From the NCBI GenBank assembly GCA_021740385.1, contig JAIOZY010000008.1:1-64000 (forward strand): a stretch of DNA of 64,000 bases, given 5' to 3'. Of this stretch, positions 45,953 to 54,832 are shown piece after piece. The stretch's first letter is position 1. The number at the start of each line of letters is the position of its first letter. The translations under genes were made by a program, and so were the position numbers. Source of the DNA: Prolixibacteraceae bacterium (lineage in GTDB: Bacteria > Bacteroidota > Bacteroidia > Bacteroidales > Prolixibacteraceae). Below the pieces are notes generated by a model. It was not told the DNA's origin and did not search any database. It saw nothing but the letters and a program-made list of their open reading frames with translations.

Positions 45953-48316
45953 CTAACCAAGCGATTCATTTATCGTCCTTTCTATTATTTCGGTTTGCAG
46001 GTCATCGTTCATGTCGTTGAAATAATCGCTGTAGCCCGCCATGCGCACCATCAGGTCTTTGTACTCCTCCGGGTTTTTTCGGGCTTTTTCAAGGGTTTCT
46101 GCATCAACAACATTAAATTGCACGTGGTGTCCGCCAAGGGTAAAATAACTGCGTATAAGGTTGCCAAATTTTATCAAATCCTGATCGGTTTTTAATAGTG
46201 CCGGCAGGAAACGCAGGTTCAAAAGCGTTCCGCCTGATTTTACCTGGTCGAGCTTGCCCAGCGAGCGGATTACAGCCAACGGGCCGTGTGTGTCGCATCC
46301 GTGCGACGGCGATGTGCCGTCGGATATCGACTTGCCTGCAAAACGGCCGTTTGGTGTTGCCCCGGTTACTTTTCCAAAGTAAATGTGGCAGGTTGTCGAG
46401 AGCATGTTCAGGTGGTATTTTCCGCCTTTGATGTTGGGCTTTCCGTCAATGGCTTTAAACAGGTCGTTGTATACGTTTACGGCAATGTTATCGGCATATT
46501 CATCGTCGTTACCAAAAAACGGGGTACGGTTAACAATGGTTTGCCGCAACACTTCTTCGCCTTTAAAATCTTTTTTCAGTGCCGAAAGCAATTTTTCCAT
46601 GCCAACGGTTTTGTTTTCGAACACGTGTTTTTTCAACACCGAAAGGCTGTCGGTAACGGTACCCAGGCCGGTACACTGGATGTAACTGGTGTTGTACCTG
46701 GGACCGGCATCGTAGTAGTCCCTGCCTTTTGCAATGCAATCGTCAATCACCACCGAAAGGAACGGGGCAGGGGCGTATTTGGCAAACATCCGGTCGATGT
46801 AATTACTAACTTCAACCTTCAGGTTAATGATGTAGTTGAGTTGTTTTATAAAAGCTGCATACAACTCTTCGTAACTTTTAAATGTAAGTGGATTGCCGGT
46901 TGCGAGCCCTGCTTTTTTCCCCGTTAGCGGATCGATGCCGTTGTTCAAGGTGATTTCAAGTATTTTGGGAACATTCAGGTAACCGGTAAGCAGGTAGGCT
47001 TCTTTACCAAAAGCACCAACTTCAATACAGCCGCTGCAACCGCCTTCGCGGGCATCCTGGATGGATTTTCCCTGTAAAACCAGTTCCTGTACATAAACAT
47101 CGGGGTTAAAAATTGAGGGGTAACCGTAGCCTTGCCGGATTACTTTGCTTGCCCGTTTCAGAAATTTGTCGGGGGTTTTACTGCTGATATGTACCGAGCA
47201 GCCGGGCTGTAGAATGTGCAGTTCCTCCAGCACTTCAAGCAGCATGTACGAAACTTCGCTAACGGCGTTGCTTCCGTTGGGCCTGATACCGCCAATGTTA
47301 ATGTTGGTAAAGTCGTTGTATGTGCCGCTTTCGCGGGCTGTAATGCCTACTTTGGGCGGCGCCGGGTGGTTGTTTACCTTGATCCAGAAACACGAGACAA
47401 GTTCTTTGGCCTGTTCGCGTGTAAGTGTCCCGTCTTTCATTTCTTTGTTAAAGAAGGGTTCAAGGTGCTGGTCGAAATGCCCCGGGTTCATGGCATCCCA
47501 GCCGTTCAGTTCGGTGATGGTGCCCAGGTGCACAAACCAGTACATCTGTATGGCTTCCCAAAATGTTCGCGGCGCATGTGCCGGAACCCAACGGCATACT
47601 TCGGCAATTTTCAGCAGTTCCGATTTTCGTTGCGGGTTGCCTTCATATTCTGCCATTTCTTCCGCCAGTTGTGCATGGCGTTCGGCAAAAATAATGGTTG
47701 CATCGCACGAGATGTCCATCGATTTTAGTGCTTCAAATTTATCGGTTGCCTCCGGGTCGTTCATAAAATCAAGCTCTGCAATGTGATCGGCAATTTCCTT
47801 TTTGAAATCGAGAAGGCCTTTCTGGTAAATCTTTCCGTCAAGGGCGGTATGCCCGGGCGCCCGCTGTTCCATGAATTCGGTAAAAAGCCCGGCTTCATAG
47901 GCTGCTTTCCATTCCTGGGGTACATGGCCAAAAATCCGTTCACGCTGGGTGCGGCCTTCCCAATACGGAATTATTTCTTTCTTGTATGTTTCAATATCCT
48001 CCGGTGCGACAAGGTAACGCTGCATGTCGCGGGTATTGAGCACGTGCAGGTCGTTGGCGCTGTGGCAGGTGAGTTCGGGAAAAGTGGGCACAGCTTTGGG
48101 CTTGGGACCGCGTTCGCCCACAATTAGTTCATCGTTGCCAATATAAATGGTTTTTTCCGAGCAGATTTCTTTGTACGTGAGTGCCCTTAAAACCGGAATG
48201 GAATATTTTCCGTAATTCGCCTTGTAAAAATTGGTTTCAATAACTGCCCTTTCAATCGAAATGGATGCTTCGGTTTCAACTGAAAGTATTCGCAGCCTTT
48301 TTATCCTGTCGTTCAT
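45953..48316 (-). CDS. hypD: Glycyl radical enzyme, trans-4-hydroxy-L-proline dehydratase type
   Basis: A 787-residue glycyl radical enzyme; the start at 48316 (MNDRIKRLRILSVET) gives the length of known HypD, while starts at 48388 or 48442 would add 24-42 unlike residues. The thiyl Cys and base Glu are in GGCSGCIEVG (about 425-434), the radical Gly in RMAGYSDYF (about 760), and EFMEQRAPGH and FGKEAYLLTGYLN match HypD rather than PFL, choline lyase or glycerol dehydratase. HypD dehydrates hydroxyproline to pyrroline-5-carboxylate, which ProC reduces to proline. Valine after GCIE, where the clostridial enzyme has Thr, is a small difference. Oxygen sensitivity points to anaerobic growth. Confidence 0.8.
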   Translation of the reverse strand: MNDRIKRLRILSVETEASISIERAVIETNFYKANYGKYSIPVLRALTYKEICSEKTIYIGNDELIVGERGPKPKAVPTFPELTCHSANDLHVLNTRDMQRYLVAPEDIETYKKEIIPYWEGRTQRERIFGHVPQEWKAAYEAGLFTEFMEQRAPGHTALDGKIYQKGLLDFKKEIADHIAELDFMNDPEATDKFEALKSMDISCDATIIFAERHAQLAEEMAEYEGNPQRKSELLKIAEVCRWVPAHAPRTFWEAIQMYWFVHLGTITELNGWDAMNPGHFDQHLEPFFNKEMKDGTLTREQAKELVSCFWIKVNNHPAPPKVGITARESGTYNDFTNINIGGIRPNGSNAVSEVSYMLLEVLEELHILQPGCSVHISSKTPDKFLKRASKVIRQGYGYPSIFNPDVYVQELVLQGKSIQDAREGGCSGCIEVGAFGKEAYLLTGYLNVPKILEITLNNGIDPLTGKKAGLATGNPLTFKSYEELYAAFIKQLNYIINLKVEVSNYIDRMFAKYAPAPFLSVVIDDCIAKGRDYYDAGPRYNTSYIQCTGLGTVTDSLSVLKKHVFENKTVGMEKLLSALKKDFKGEEVLRQTIVNRTPFFGNDDEYADNIAVNVYNDLFKAIDGKPNIKGGKYHLNMLSTTCHIYFGKVTGATPNGRFAGKSISDGTSPSHGCDTHGPLAVIRSLGKLDQVKSGGTLLNLRFLPALLKTDQDLIKFGNLIRSYFTLGGHHVQFNVVDAETLEKARKNPEEYKDLMVRMAGYSDYFNDMNDDLQTEIIERTINESLG

Positions 48317-48701
48317 TCCAGGATTATTGCTAATGCTTTTTTCCCTGTTTCCGGGCGGAGTGCAATTTAATTGACTATCGGTTGACATAACTTGTTTTGC
48401 TATAGGATTAAACAATGATGGACACCGGTATACCGGCTTCATAAATAAAATGGAATTATGGGGAACAGGGGTAGGTTTAGCAATAAAACATCCAACATTC
48501 GAAAAGGCATTTGTAATGCCTTAACGTGTTGCGGTGGGCAAGTTTAAACGTTGCCGGAATGATTCTTGTATTATTTTGATTATAAGTCATAATAGTAATA
48601 ATAATACCGCTTGCAAATTACTGAATTCCTTACATATTTCAAAAAAAATATGGCAGTGAACCGAATTTTCATTTCTTTTGGCAGCAATAAGAAATTTTTG
48701 A
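48317..48701. other. Divergent intergenic region between hypD-like gene and M16 peptidase pair
   Basis: Apart from possible N-terminal extensions of the glycyl radical enzyme it is non-coding. A perfect 8-base hairpin AAGGCATT-TGT-AATGCCTT lies at 48504-48522 without a T-tract. The region must carry both divergent promoters, but I see no full consensus. Confidence 0.4.
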
Positions 48702-49946
48702 ATGATTGAATATAAAAAACATGTTTTGAAAAACGGGCTGAGGGTGATTGTGCACCGCGATGTTACCACGCCCATGGCCGCTGTTAATGTGCTGTACGAT
48801 GTTGGGTCACGCGACGAGCATCCCGATAAAACCGGTTTCGCCCATTTGTTTGAGCACCTGATGTTTGGCGGTTCAGTGAACATACCCGATTTTGACACGC
48901 CTGTTCAGGAAGTTGGTGGTGAGAATAATGCCTTCACAACAAATGATGTGACCAACTACTACATTACCCTGCCGGCACCAAATATCGAAACGGCTTTTTG
49001 GCTCGAGGCCGACCGTATGCTTGAACTGGCTTTCAGTCAACGCTCGCTCGACGTGCAGCGGAATGTGGTGATCGAGGAATTTAAACAGCGTTACCTCAAC
49101 CAGCCTTATGGCGATGTCTCTCCATTGATAAGGGAGTTATGCTATAAATTACATCCTTACCGTTGGCCCACCATTGGGAAAGATATTTCGCACATCGAAA
49201 ATGCCACACTTGATGATGTGAAAAAATTCTTTTTTACGCATTATGCACCCAATAATGCTGTGCTTGCAGTTAGCGGAAACGTTGAACCCGATATGGTTTT
49301 TGGCCTGGCCGAAAAGTGGTTTGGGACCATTCCCTCAAGAGTTGTTTCTTCAAGAAATTTGCCCATTGAACCAGCGCAGGCTTTACCACGTGAGAAGCAT
49401 GTTTGCAGAAAAGTTCCGTATGACGGGCTGTACATCTCGTTTCACATGAACGGTAAAATGGGGCCCGATTATTACGTTACCGATCTTATCTCAGATATTC
49501 TGTCGAATGGCCATTCATCACGCATGTACCGCCGTTTGGTAATGGAAGAAAAGATGTTTAGCGAACTTGATGCCTACATTTCGGGCGATACCGATCCCGG
49601 GTTGTTCTCTGTATCAGGAAAGCTTATCGAGGGCGTTTCATTTGAAAAAGCCGAAAAAGCCGTTTGGGAAGAACTGAGCAAACTTAAGAATGATAGCGTA
49701 CCGGCAAATGAATTGCGTAAAGTGATCAATAAAGTTGAAGCAAACCTGGTTTATTCCGAAATCAGTTATTTAAACAAAGCCATGTCGCTGGCTGGTTTCG
49801 AACTGCTGGGCGATGCAGGGTTAATTAACCGTCAAATTGGGTTTTATAACGATGTAACCCCCGAACGCGTTTTTGAAGTAGCCAATAAAGTTTTCAGAAA
49901 AGAGAATTGTTCCACCCTTTTTTATGAGCGAGAAAAAAATGGATAA
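48702..49946 (+). CDS. M16 family zinc peptidase, catalytic subunit
   Basis: A 414-residue peptidase of the pitrilysin/processing-peptidase family. The inverted zinc motif HLFEH is at 48-52, and the third ligand Glu lies in NVVIEEFKQR (about 128). There is no signal peptide, so it is cytosolic or exported by an unknown way. The family degrades short peptides. The gene overlaps the next by about 20 bases, and the two products form the known two-subunit arrangement. Confidence 0.94.
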   Translation: MIEYKKHVLKNGLRVIVHRDVTTPMAAVNVLYDVGSRDEHPDKTGFAHLFEHLMFGGSVNIPDFDTPVQEVGGENNAFTTNDVTNYYITLPAPNIETAFWLEADRMLELAFSQRSLDVQRNVVIEEFKQRYLNQPYGDVSPLIRELCYKLHPYRWPTIGKDISHIENATLDDVKKFFFTHYAPNNAVLAVSGNVEPDMVFGLAEKWFGTIPSRVVSSRNLPIEPAQALPREKHVCRKVPYDGLYISFHMNGKMGPDYYVTDLISDILSNGHSSRMYRRLVMEEKMFSELDAYISGDTDPGLFSVSGKLIEGVSFEKAEKAVWEELSKLKNDSVPANELRKVINKVEANLVYSEISYLNKAMSLAGFELLGDAGLINRQIGFYNDVTPERVFEVANKVFRKENCSTLFYEREKNG

Positions 49947-51213
49947 AAATAACAGGCCAGATGTTAAACCCATATCATCAATAAAATTTCCAAAACCTGA
50001 ATACAGGAAATTATCCAATGGTATTGATGTGTGGGGACTGTATGGCGGCAGCCAGGAAATCACAAAGATCGATTTCATGTTCGATGCCGGAACCTGGTAT
50101 CAGCCTGCAAATTTAGTTGCCGGTTTAACAAACGGATTATTGAACCAGGGTACAATTGAACGGTCGGCGCAGGAAATTGCCGAAATATTCGATAACAGCG
50201 GGGCATACCTTCATCTTGCTGCCGATCAGCAATACGGTAATGTAAGTATTCTGACCCTGAACAAATACCTCGATTCAATTTTGAATTGTACGGCTGACCT
50301 GATCCTTCGTCCTGCTTTTCCCGAAAAGGAAATTGAGGCACAAATTGCCAAAAAACGGCAACGGTTTATAGTGGAAAATAACAAAGTAAAAGTATTAGCC
50401 CGGAAAAAATTTTCGCAGGTGCTTTTTGGAGCTGAACACCCCTATGCCAATACGAACCAGCTTGAAGATTATGATCGGGTAAATCAAAATCTGCTAATCG
50501 GTTTTCATCGGGATAACTATTTAAAAAGGCCATTTCGGATTGTAGTGGCGGGGAAATATCCCGACAGGGTTTTTGAAATGATAAATGGTTTTATGGGTAC
50601 CGATCAGTTGGCATTTTTTGAACGGGAGGTGATTCATGAAATAAGTGGTGGCAGCGAAAAGAAACATTTTGTTGATAAGCCCGATGCCCTGCAATGCGCA
50701 ATACAAATGGGTCGGCTTGTTCCGGGTCGTGAACATCACGATTTTCCCGGTTTGCTGGTTTTAACAACCCTGCTTGGCGGTTACTTCGGGTCGCGGTTAA
50801 TGGCCAACCTGCGTGAAAATAAAGGTTATACGTACGGCATTGGCGCAAATCTGGTTACTCACCGTAATGCATCGTATATTGCAATAATGTCGGAAGTTGG
50901 TGCTAACGTGTGTAAAGCGGCATTAGCCGAAATATATTTTGAAATTGAACGCCTGCGGAATGAGCCGGTTGGCAAAGCCGAGATGGAGGTTGTGCGTAGT
51001 TACATGCTTGGCGACATGCTGCGTGGGATTGACGGCATCATTGCCAATTCGGAAAGCCTGAAATCGCTGCTCGAAACCGATATGGATTTTTCATTTTTAA
51101 AAAAGGTATTAAAGAAAGTTCAAAACATACAACCCGATGAAATTCAGCAATTGGCTGAAAAATACCTCGATCCGGAAAGTTTGTATGAAGTGGTTGCAGG
51201 GGCGGGAAAATGA
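49924..51213 (+). CDS. M16 family peptidase, non-catalytic subunit
   Basis: A 429-residue partner of the preceding peptidase. The HxxEH motif is absent; the substrate-binding R/Y motif NLRENKGYTYGIG is present near residue 298-310, as in beta-type subunits. An ATG at 49939 inside the overlap with the upstream gene (ATGGATAA) is a second candidate start, typical of translational coupling. Confidence 0.93.
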   Translation: MSEKKMDKNNRPDVKPISSIKFPKPEYRKLSNGIDVWGLYGGSQEITKIDFMFDAGTWYQPANLVAGLTNGLLNQGTIERSAQEIAEIFDNSGAYLHLAADQQYGNVSILTLNKYLDSILNCTADLILRPAFPEKEIEAQIAKKRQRFIVENNKVKVLARKKFSQVLFGAEHPYANTNQLEDYDRVNQNLLIGFHRDNYLKRPFRIVVAGKYPDRVFEMINGFMGTDQLAFFEREVIHEISGGSEKKHFVDKPDALQCAIQMGRLVPGREHHDFPGLLVLTTLLGGYFGSRLMANLRENKGYTYGIGANLVTHRNASYIAIMSEVGANVCKAALAEIYFEIERLRNEPVGKAEMEVVRSYMLGDMLRGIDGIIANSESLKSLLETDMDFSFLKKVLKKVQNIQPDEIQQLAEKYLDPESLYEVVAGAGK

Positions 51214-51220
51214 TTATTGC

Positions 51221-51490
51221 TTACTTGTCAGAATAATGACCTAACATTGATAAAATATGAATGTTATTATCAACAACTTCATATATAATTCTGTTCTTTT
51301 TGTCAATTTCACGTGACCATAAACCTGAAAGCTCATACTTCAATGCTTCGGGTTTACCGATTCCTGTATGTGGGTGTAATTTGATGTCAATAATCAGCCG
51401 GGTAATTTTTGTTGAATTCTTGTGTTTCCACTTTTTTTCCAGTGTTTGATATCTCGGAGAGCTTTTTCTTTATATATAAATCACCTCCAT
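51221..51490 (-). pseudogene. Twice-frameshifted YoeB/Txe-type toxin gene
   Basis: The minus-strand DNA reads as a Txe/YoeB RNase toxin in three pieces of different frame: MEVIYI, then KEKALRDIKHWKKSGNTRIQQ, then KITRLIIDIKLHPHTGIG and on to KNRIIYEVVDNNIHILS and GHYSDK-stop. The first shift is at the ATATAAAG stretch near 51471-51473. The second is at a run of five As near 51403, where one more A would restore the frame. Net length is unchanged. The ATG lies inside the antitoxin gene end (ATGGAGGTGA), the usual antitoxin-toxin overlap. The C-terminal catalytic region is intact but untranslatable in one frame. Confidence 0.75.
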
Positions 51491-51621
51491 AAGTCATCTG
51501 TATTTATGACTTTACCTTTGCTTTTTCTTGAAGCTTGAATTTCTTTAACAAACTGTTGATTGTAGGGACTTTCATTTTCATTGACTTCGTTTTCAGGAAG
51601 AATAGTAACAACTTCATCCAT
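51481..51621 (-). CDS. Antitoxin of YoeB/Txe-type pair
   Basis: A 46-residue protein beginning MDEVVTILPENEVNE and ending SKGKVINTDDLWR. The ESPYNQQFVKEI and DLW segments are typical of small antitoxins that pair with Txe/YoeB toxins in Bacteroidota. It neutralises the toxin by binding. It sits directly after the terminator of ppdK and overlaps the toxin start. With the toxin broken, it has no evident partner here. Confidence 0.65.
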   Translation of the reverse strand: MDEVVTILPENEVNENESPYNQQFVKEIQASRKSKGKVINTDDLWR

Positions 51622-51634
51622 AGCTTTCAATAAT

Positions 51635-51669
51635 AAAAAAGCCCCGTTCTCAGCGAACAGGGCTTTTTT
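51635..51669 (-). terminator. Terminator of ppdK
   Basis: On the minus strand AAAAAAGCCCTGTTC pairs with GAACGGGGCTTTTTT around a five-base loop; bidirectional A/T flanks. Confidence 0.88.
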
Positions 51670-51686
51670 ATATTCATCATTTTTTT

Positions 51687-54395
51687 CTATGCTTTTAAAG
51701 CAGCTTGTGCAGCAGCCAAACGGGCAATTGGCACCCTGAATGGTGAGCACGAAACGTAGTTCATTCCGGCATGTACACAGAATTCAACCGATGAAGGTTC
51801 GCCTCCGTGTTCGCCGCAAATACCCACTTTCAGTTTCGGGTTTGTGCTACGGCCTTTTTCTATGCCCATTTTCACCAGTTGGCCAACGCCTTCCTGGTCG
51901 AGTACCTGGAACGGATCGGTTTTCAGCAACCCTTTTTGCAGGTATACGGGCAGGAATTTACCGGCATCGTCGCGCGAGTACCCGAATGTCATCTGTGTAA
52001 GGTCGTTGGTTCCGAATGAGAAGAACTCGGCCACTTCGGCAATCTGGTCGGCAGTTACGGCTGCACGTGGTACTTCTATCATGGTACCCACCATGTAGTC
52101 GATTTTTTCGCCCCTTTCTTCAAATACACTTTTGATTGTACTACGTACAATTTCTTCCTGAAGTTTAAGTTCCTGCTTAGTTCCAATAAGCGGTATCATG
52201 ATTTCAGGGAAGGTTTCAACGCCTTCTTTCTTCAGGTCGAGTGCTGCTTCAATAATTGCCCGGGCCTGCATTTCGGTAATTTCGGGATAGGTATTCCCGA
52301 GGCGGCAACCGCGGTGTCCAAGCATGGGATTGAATTCATGGAGATCTTCAACTTTTTGTTTGATCACTTCGGCTGAAATTCCCATTTCGTCGGCCATCTC
52401 TTTTTGGTTTGCTTCTTCGTGAGGTACAAACTCGTGCAATGGAGGGTCGAGCAGGCGAACGGTTACCGGAAGGCCTTCCATGGCTTTGAATACGCCTTTG
52501 AAATCTTCACGCTGAATGGGTAACAGCTTATTGAGTGCAGCACGGCGGCCGGCTTCATCATCGGCAAGAATCATTTCACGCATCCTTACAAGGCGAACGC
52601 CTTCGAAGAACATGTGTTCGGTGCGGCAAAGCCCAATACCTTCGGCGCCAAATTTACGTGCCTGCAGGCTGTCCCTTTCGGTTTCAGCATTTGTACGTAC
52701 ATTAATTGAACGGAATTTATCAGCCAGTTCCATAATTTCGCCAAAGTCGCCACTCAGTTCCGGGTCGATGGTTGCAATTTTACCTTCGTATACTTCACCG
52801 GTTGAACCGTTAAGTGAAATCCAATCGCCTTCGTTAAATGTTTTGCCTTTGGCGGTTAAGGTGCGTGCCCTTCCGTTAATTTTTACTTCGCCGGCTCCCG
52901 ATACACAGCATTTGCCCATTCCGCGTGCAACAACAGCAGCGTGTGATGTCATACCACCCCTGGCAGTTAAAATACCTTTTGCAATATCCATACCCTCAAG
53001 GTCTTCGGGTGATGTTTCGATGCGGGCAAGAATGGTAGCCGGGAACTTGTTTGCTTCATCGGCATGGAAAACAAGTTGACCGGTTGCAGCACCGGGAGAA
53101 GCCGGTAAGCCTTTTGCCAGTACGTTGGCCGATTTAATGGCTTTTTTATCGAATACCGGGTGGAGTAGTTCTTCGAGTTTATTGGGCTCCTGACGTAAAA
53201 TGGCTGTTTTTTCGTCAATAATGCCTTCGCGCAGCATGTCCATGGCAATTTTTACCATAGCAGCGGCCGTACGTTTACCGTTACGGGTTTGCAGCATCCA
53301 GAGTTTGCCGTCCTGAATGGTGAACTCGAGGTCCTGCATGTCTTTATAATGCTTTTCTAAATTCCGTTGTGTTTCATCCAGCTCCTTAAATGCAGGGTGC
53401 ATGGCTTCTTCGAGCGAGGGGAATTTTTTCACCCTTACTTCTTCGCTTATGCCGGCCAGTTTTGCCCAGCGAAGCGATCCTTCTTTGGTGATTTGTTGCG
53501 GGGTACGTACACCGGCAACAACGTCTTCCCCCTGGGCATTAATGAGGTATTCGCCGTTGAAAATGTTTTCGCCTGTGGCAGCGTCGCGGGTAAAGGCTAC
53601 ACCGGTTGCCGATTTTTCGCCCATGTTGCCAAATACCATGGCTTGTACGTTAACGGCTGTTCCCCATTCTTCGGGAATTTGGTGCATGGCACGGTAATAA
53701 TTGGCCCGTGGGTTTTTCCAGCTGTCAAATACTGCAGTTACGGCACCCCAAAGCTGATCCCAGGGGTCAACCGGAAAATCGTGGCCGGTAACCCGTTTTA
53801 CAGCGGCTTTGAATTTGGCAACAAGCTCTTTCAAATCTTCCACATCAAGTTCGGTATCGTTTTCAATCCCTTTGGCTTCTTTTGCCGCTTCCATAATTTC
53901 TTCAAACGGATCGATGTCTTCTTTCGATTCGGGTTTCATGCCCAATACAACATCGCCATACATTTGTACAAATCGGCGGTACGAATCCCATGCAAAACGC
54001 GGATTGTCCGATTTTTTGGCAACAGCTTCAACAGCTTCATCGTTCATACCCAGGTTTAAAACTGTGTCCATCATACCGGGCATCGAAACGCGTGCACCCG
54101 AACGGACAGACACCAAAAGCGGGTTGTCTTTTGAGCCAAAGCCCATGTTCATGGTGTCTTCAACATGCTTCATAGCTGCTTCAACCTGATCCTTGATCAG
54201 TTCAATCACTTTTTCTTTTCCAATTTGATTGTAAATGGTACAGGTGTCGGTTGTGATGGTAAAACCCGGAGGTACGGGTACGCCAATTAAATTCATTTCG
54301 GCTAAGTTGGCTCCTTTGCCTCCCAGTAAGTTCTTCATGTCGGCCTTTCCTTCTGCCTGGCCATTTCCAAATGTATAAACGTACTTCGTTGTCAT
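51687..54395 (-). CDS. ppdK: Pyruvate, phosphate dikinase
   Basis: A 902-residue enzyme that interconverts pyruvate, ATP and phosphate with PEP, AMP and PPi. The N-terminal ATP-grasp part has the LLGGKGANLAEM start. The phosphohistidine domain carries the catalytic His in GGMTSHAAVVARGMGK (about 450-465), and the C-terminal PEP barrel ends with GICGEHGGEPSSVEFC. Together with the PPi-phosphofructokinase this makes a PPi-linked glycolysis likely. Length is normal. Its terminator separates it from the antitoxin gene. Confidence 0.98.
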   Translation of the reverse strand: MTTKYVYTFGNGQAEGKADMKNLLGGKGANLAEMNLIGVPVPPGFTITTDTCTIYNQIGKEKVIELIKDQVEAAMKHVEDTMNMGFGSKDNPLLVSVRSGARVSMPGMMDTVLNLGMNDEAVEAVAKKSDNPRFAWDSYRRFVQMYGDVVLGMKPESKEDIDPFEEIMEAAKEAKGIENDTELDVEDLKELVAKFKAAVKRVTGHDFPVDPWDQLWGAVTAVFDSWKNPRANYYRAMHQIPEEWGTAVNVQAMVFGNMGEKSATGVAFTRDAATGENIFNGEYLINAQGEDVVAGVRTPQQITKEGSLRWAKLAGISEEVRVKKFPSLEEAMHPAFKELDETQRNLEKHYKDMQDLEFTIQDGKLWMLQTRNGKRTAAAMVKIAMDMLREGIIDEKTAILRQEPNKLEELLHPVFDKKAIKSANVLAKGLPASPGAATGQLVFHADEANKFPATILARIETSPEDLEGMDIAKGILTARGGMTSHAAVVARGMGKCCVSGAGEVKINGRARTLTAKGKTFNEGDWISLNGSTGEVYEGKIATIDPELSGDFGEIMELADKFRSINVRTNAETERDSLQARKFGAEGIGLCRTEHMFFEGVRLVRMREMILADDEAGRRAALNKLLPIQREDFKGVFKAMEGLPVTVRLLDPPLHEFVPHEEANQKEMADEMGISAEVIKQKVEDLHEFNPMLGHRGCRLGNTYPEITEMQARAIIEAALDLKKEGVETFPEIMIPLIGTKQELKLQEEIVRSTIKSVFEERGEKIDYMVGTMIEVPRAAVTADQIAEVAEFFSFGTNDLTQMTFGYSRDDAGKFLPVYLQKGLLKTDPFQVLDQEGVGQLVKMGIEKGRSTNPKLKVGICGEHGGEPSSVEFCVHAGMNYVSCSPFRVPIARLAAAQAALKA

Positions 54396-54832
54396 AATAA
54401 TTTTATTTGTTTATGATTATTTATTTTAATTGTTATTTTTCTCTTTTTTTCTTTGTTTTTAAACAATGAATCTTCAAAGATAAAATTTTTGAAATGTATA
54501 CAATGATAATTTTTAATGAATTAAATGAGAAGTTAAAAAAACGTAACCAAGAAAGGATTAACAAATATTAACTTTGATTATCAGTTGATAACATATTCTT
54601 AATGTATATTTGTAGTGTAATAAGGCAATGATTTTTTTTTCATAGAATTAGGTTTAGTTTAGATCAGGATGGCGCGTAGTCAACCTTTTCTTTTTTCTGA
54701 TTACCTGTCAAATTTTCTGGTCAGCTGATAATTCATCTGCAATATTGTCTTGAACTTCTATGTTTTGATGTCATTTTTTCATTTTTAAAGAGTTGGTAAC
54801 AAATTTGAAACGTGATAGAAAAAATGACAACT
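54396..54832. other. Intergenic region between ppdK and clpB
   Basis: A+T-rich divergent region with no gene. It includes TATATTTG at 54605-54612 on the plus strand, a good -7 box that would give clpB a leader of over 200 bases. I see no CIRCE-like heat-shock operator. Confidence 0.45.
54605..54612 (+). promoter_or_regulatory. Possible clpB -7 box
   Basis: TATATTTG matches TAnnTTTG; GTTG 17 bases upstream is a weak -33. Confidence 0.4.

Noticed and set aside
49924-49946. Overlap of the two M16 genes as a programmed frameshift fusion
   Set aside because: Each gene has its own start codon and the ATGGATAA overlap is a normal coupling arrangement of this two-subunit family.
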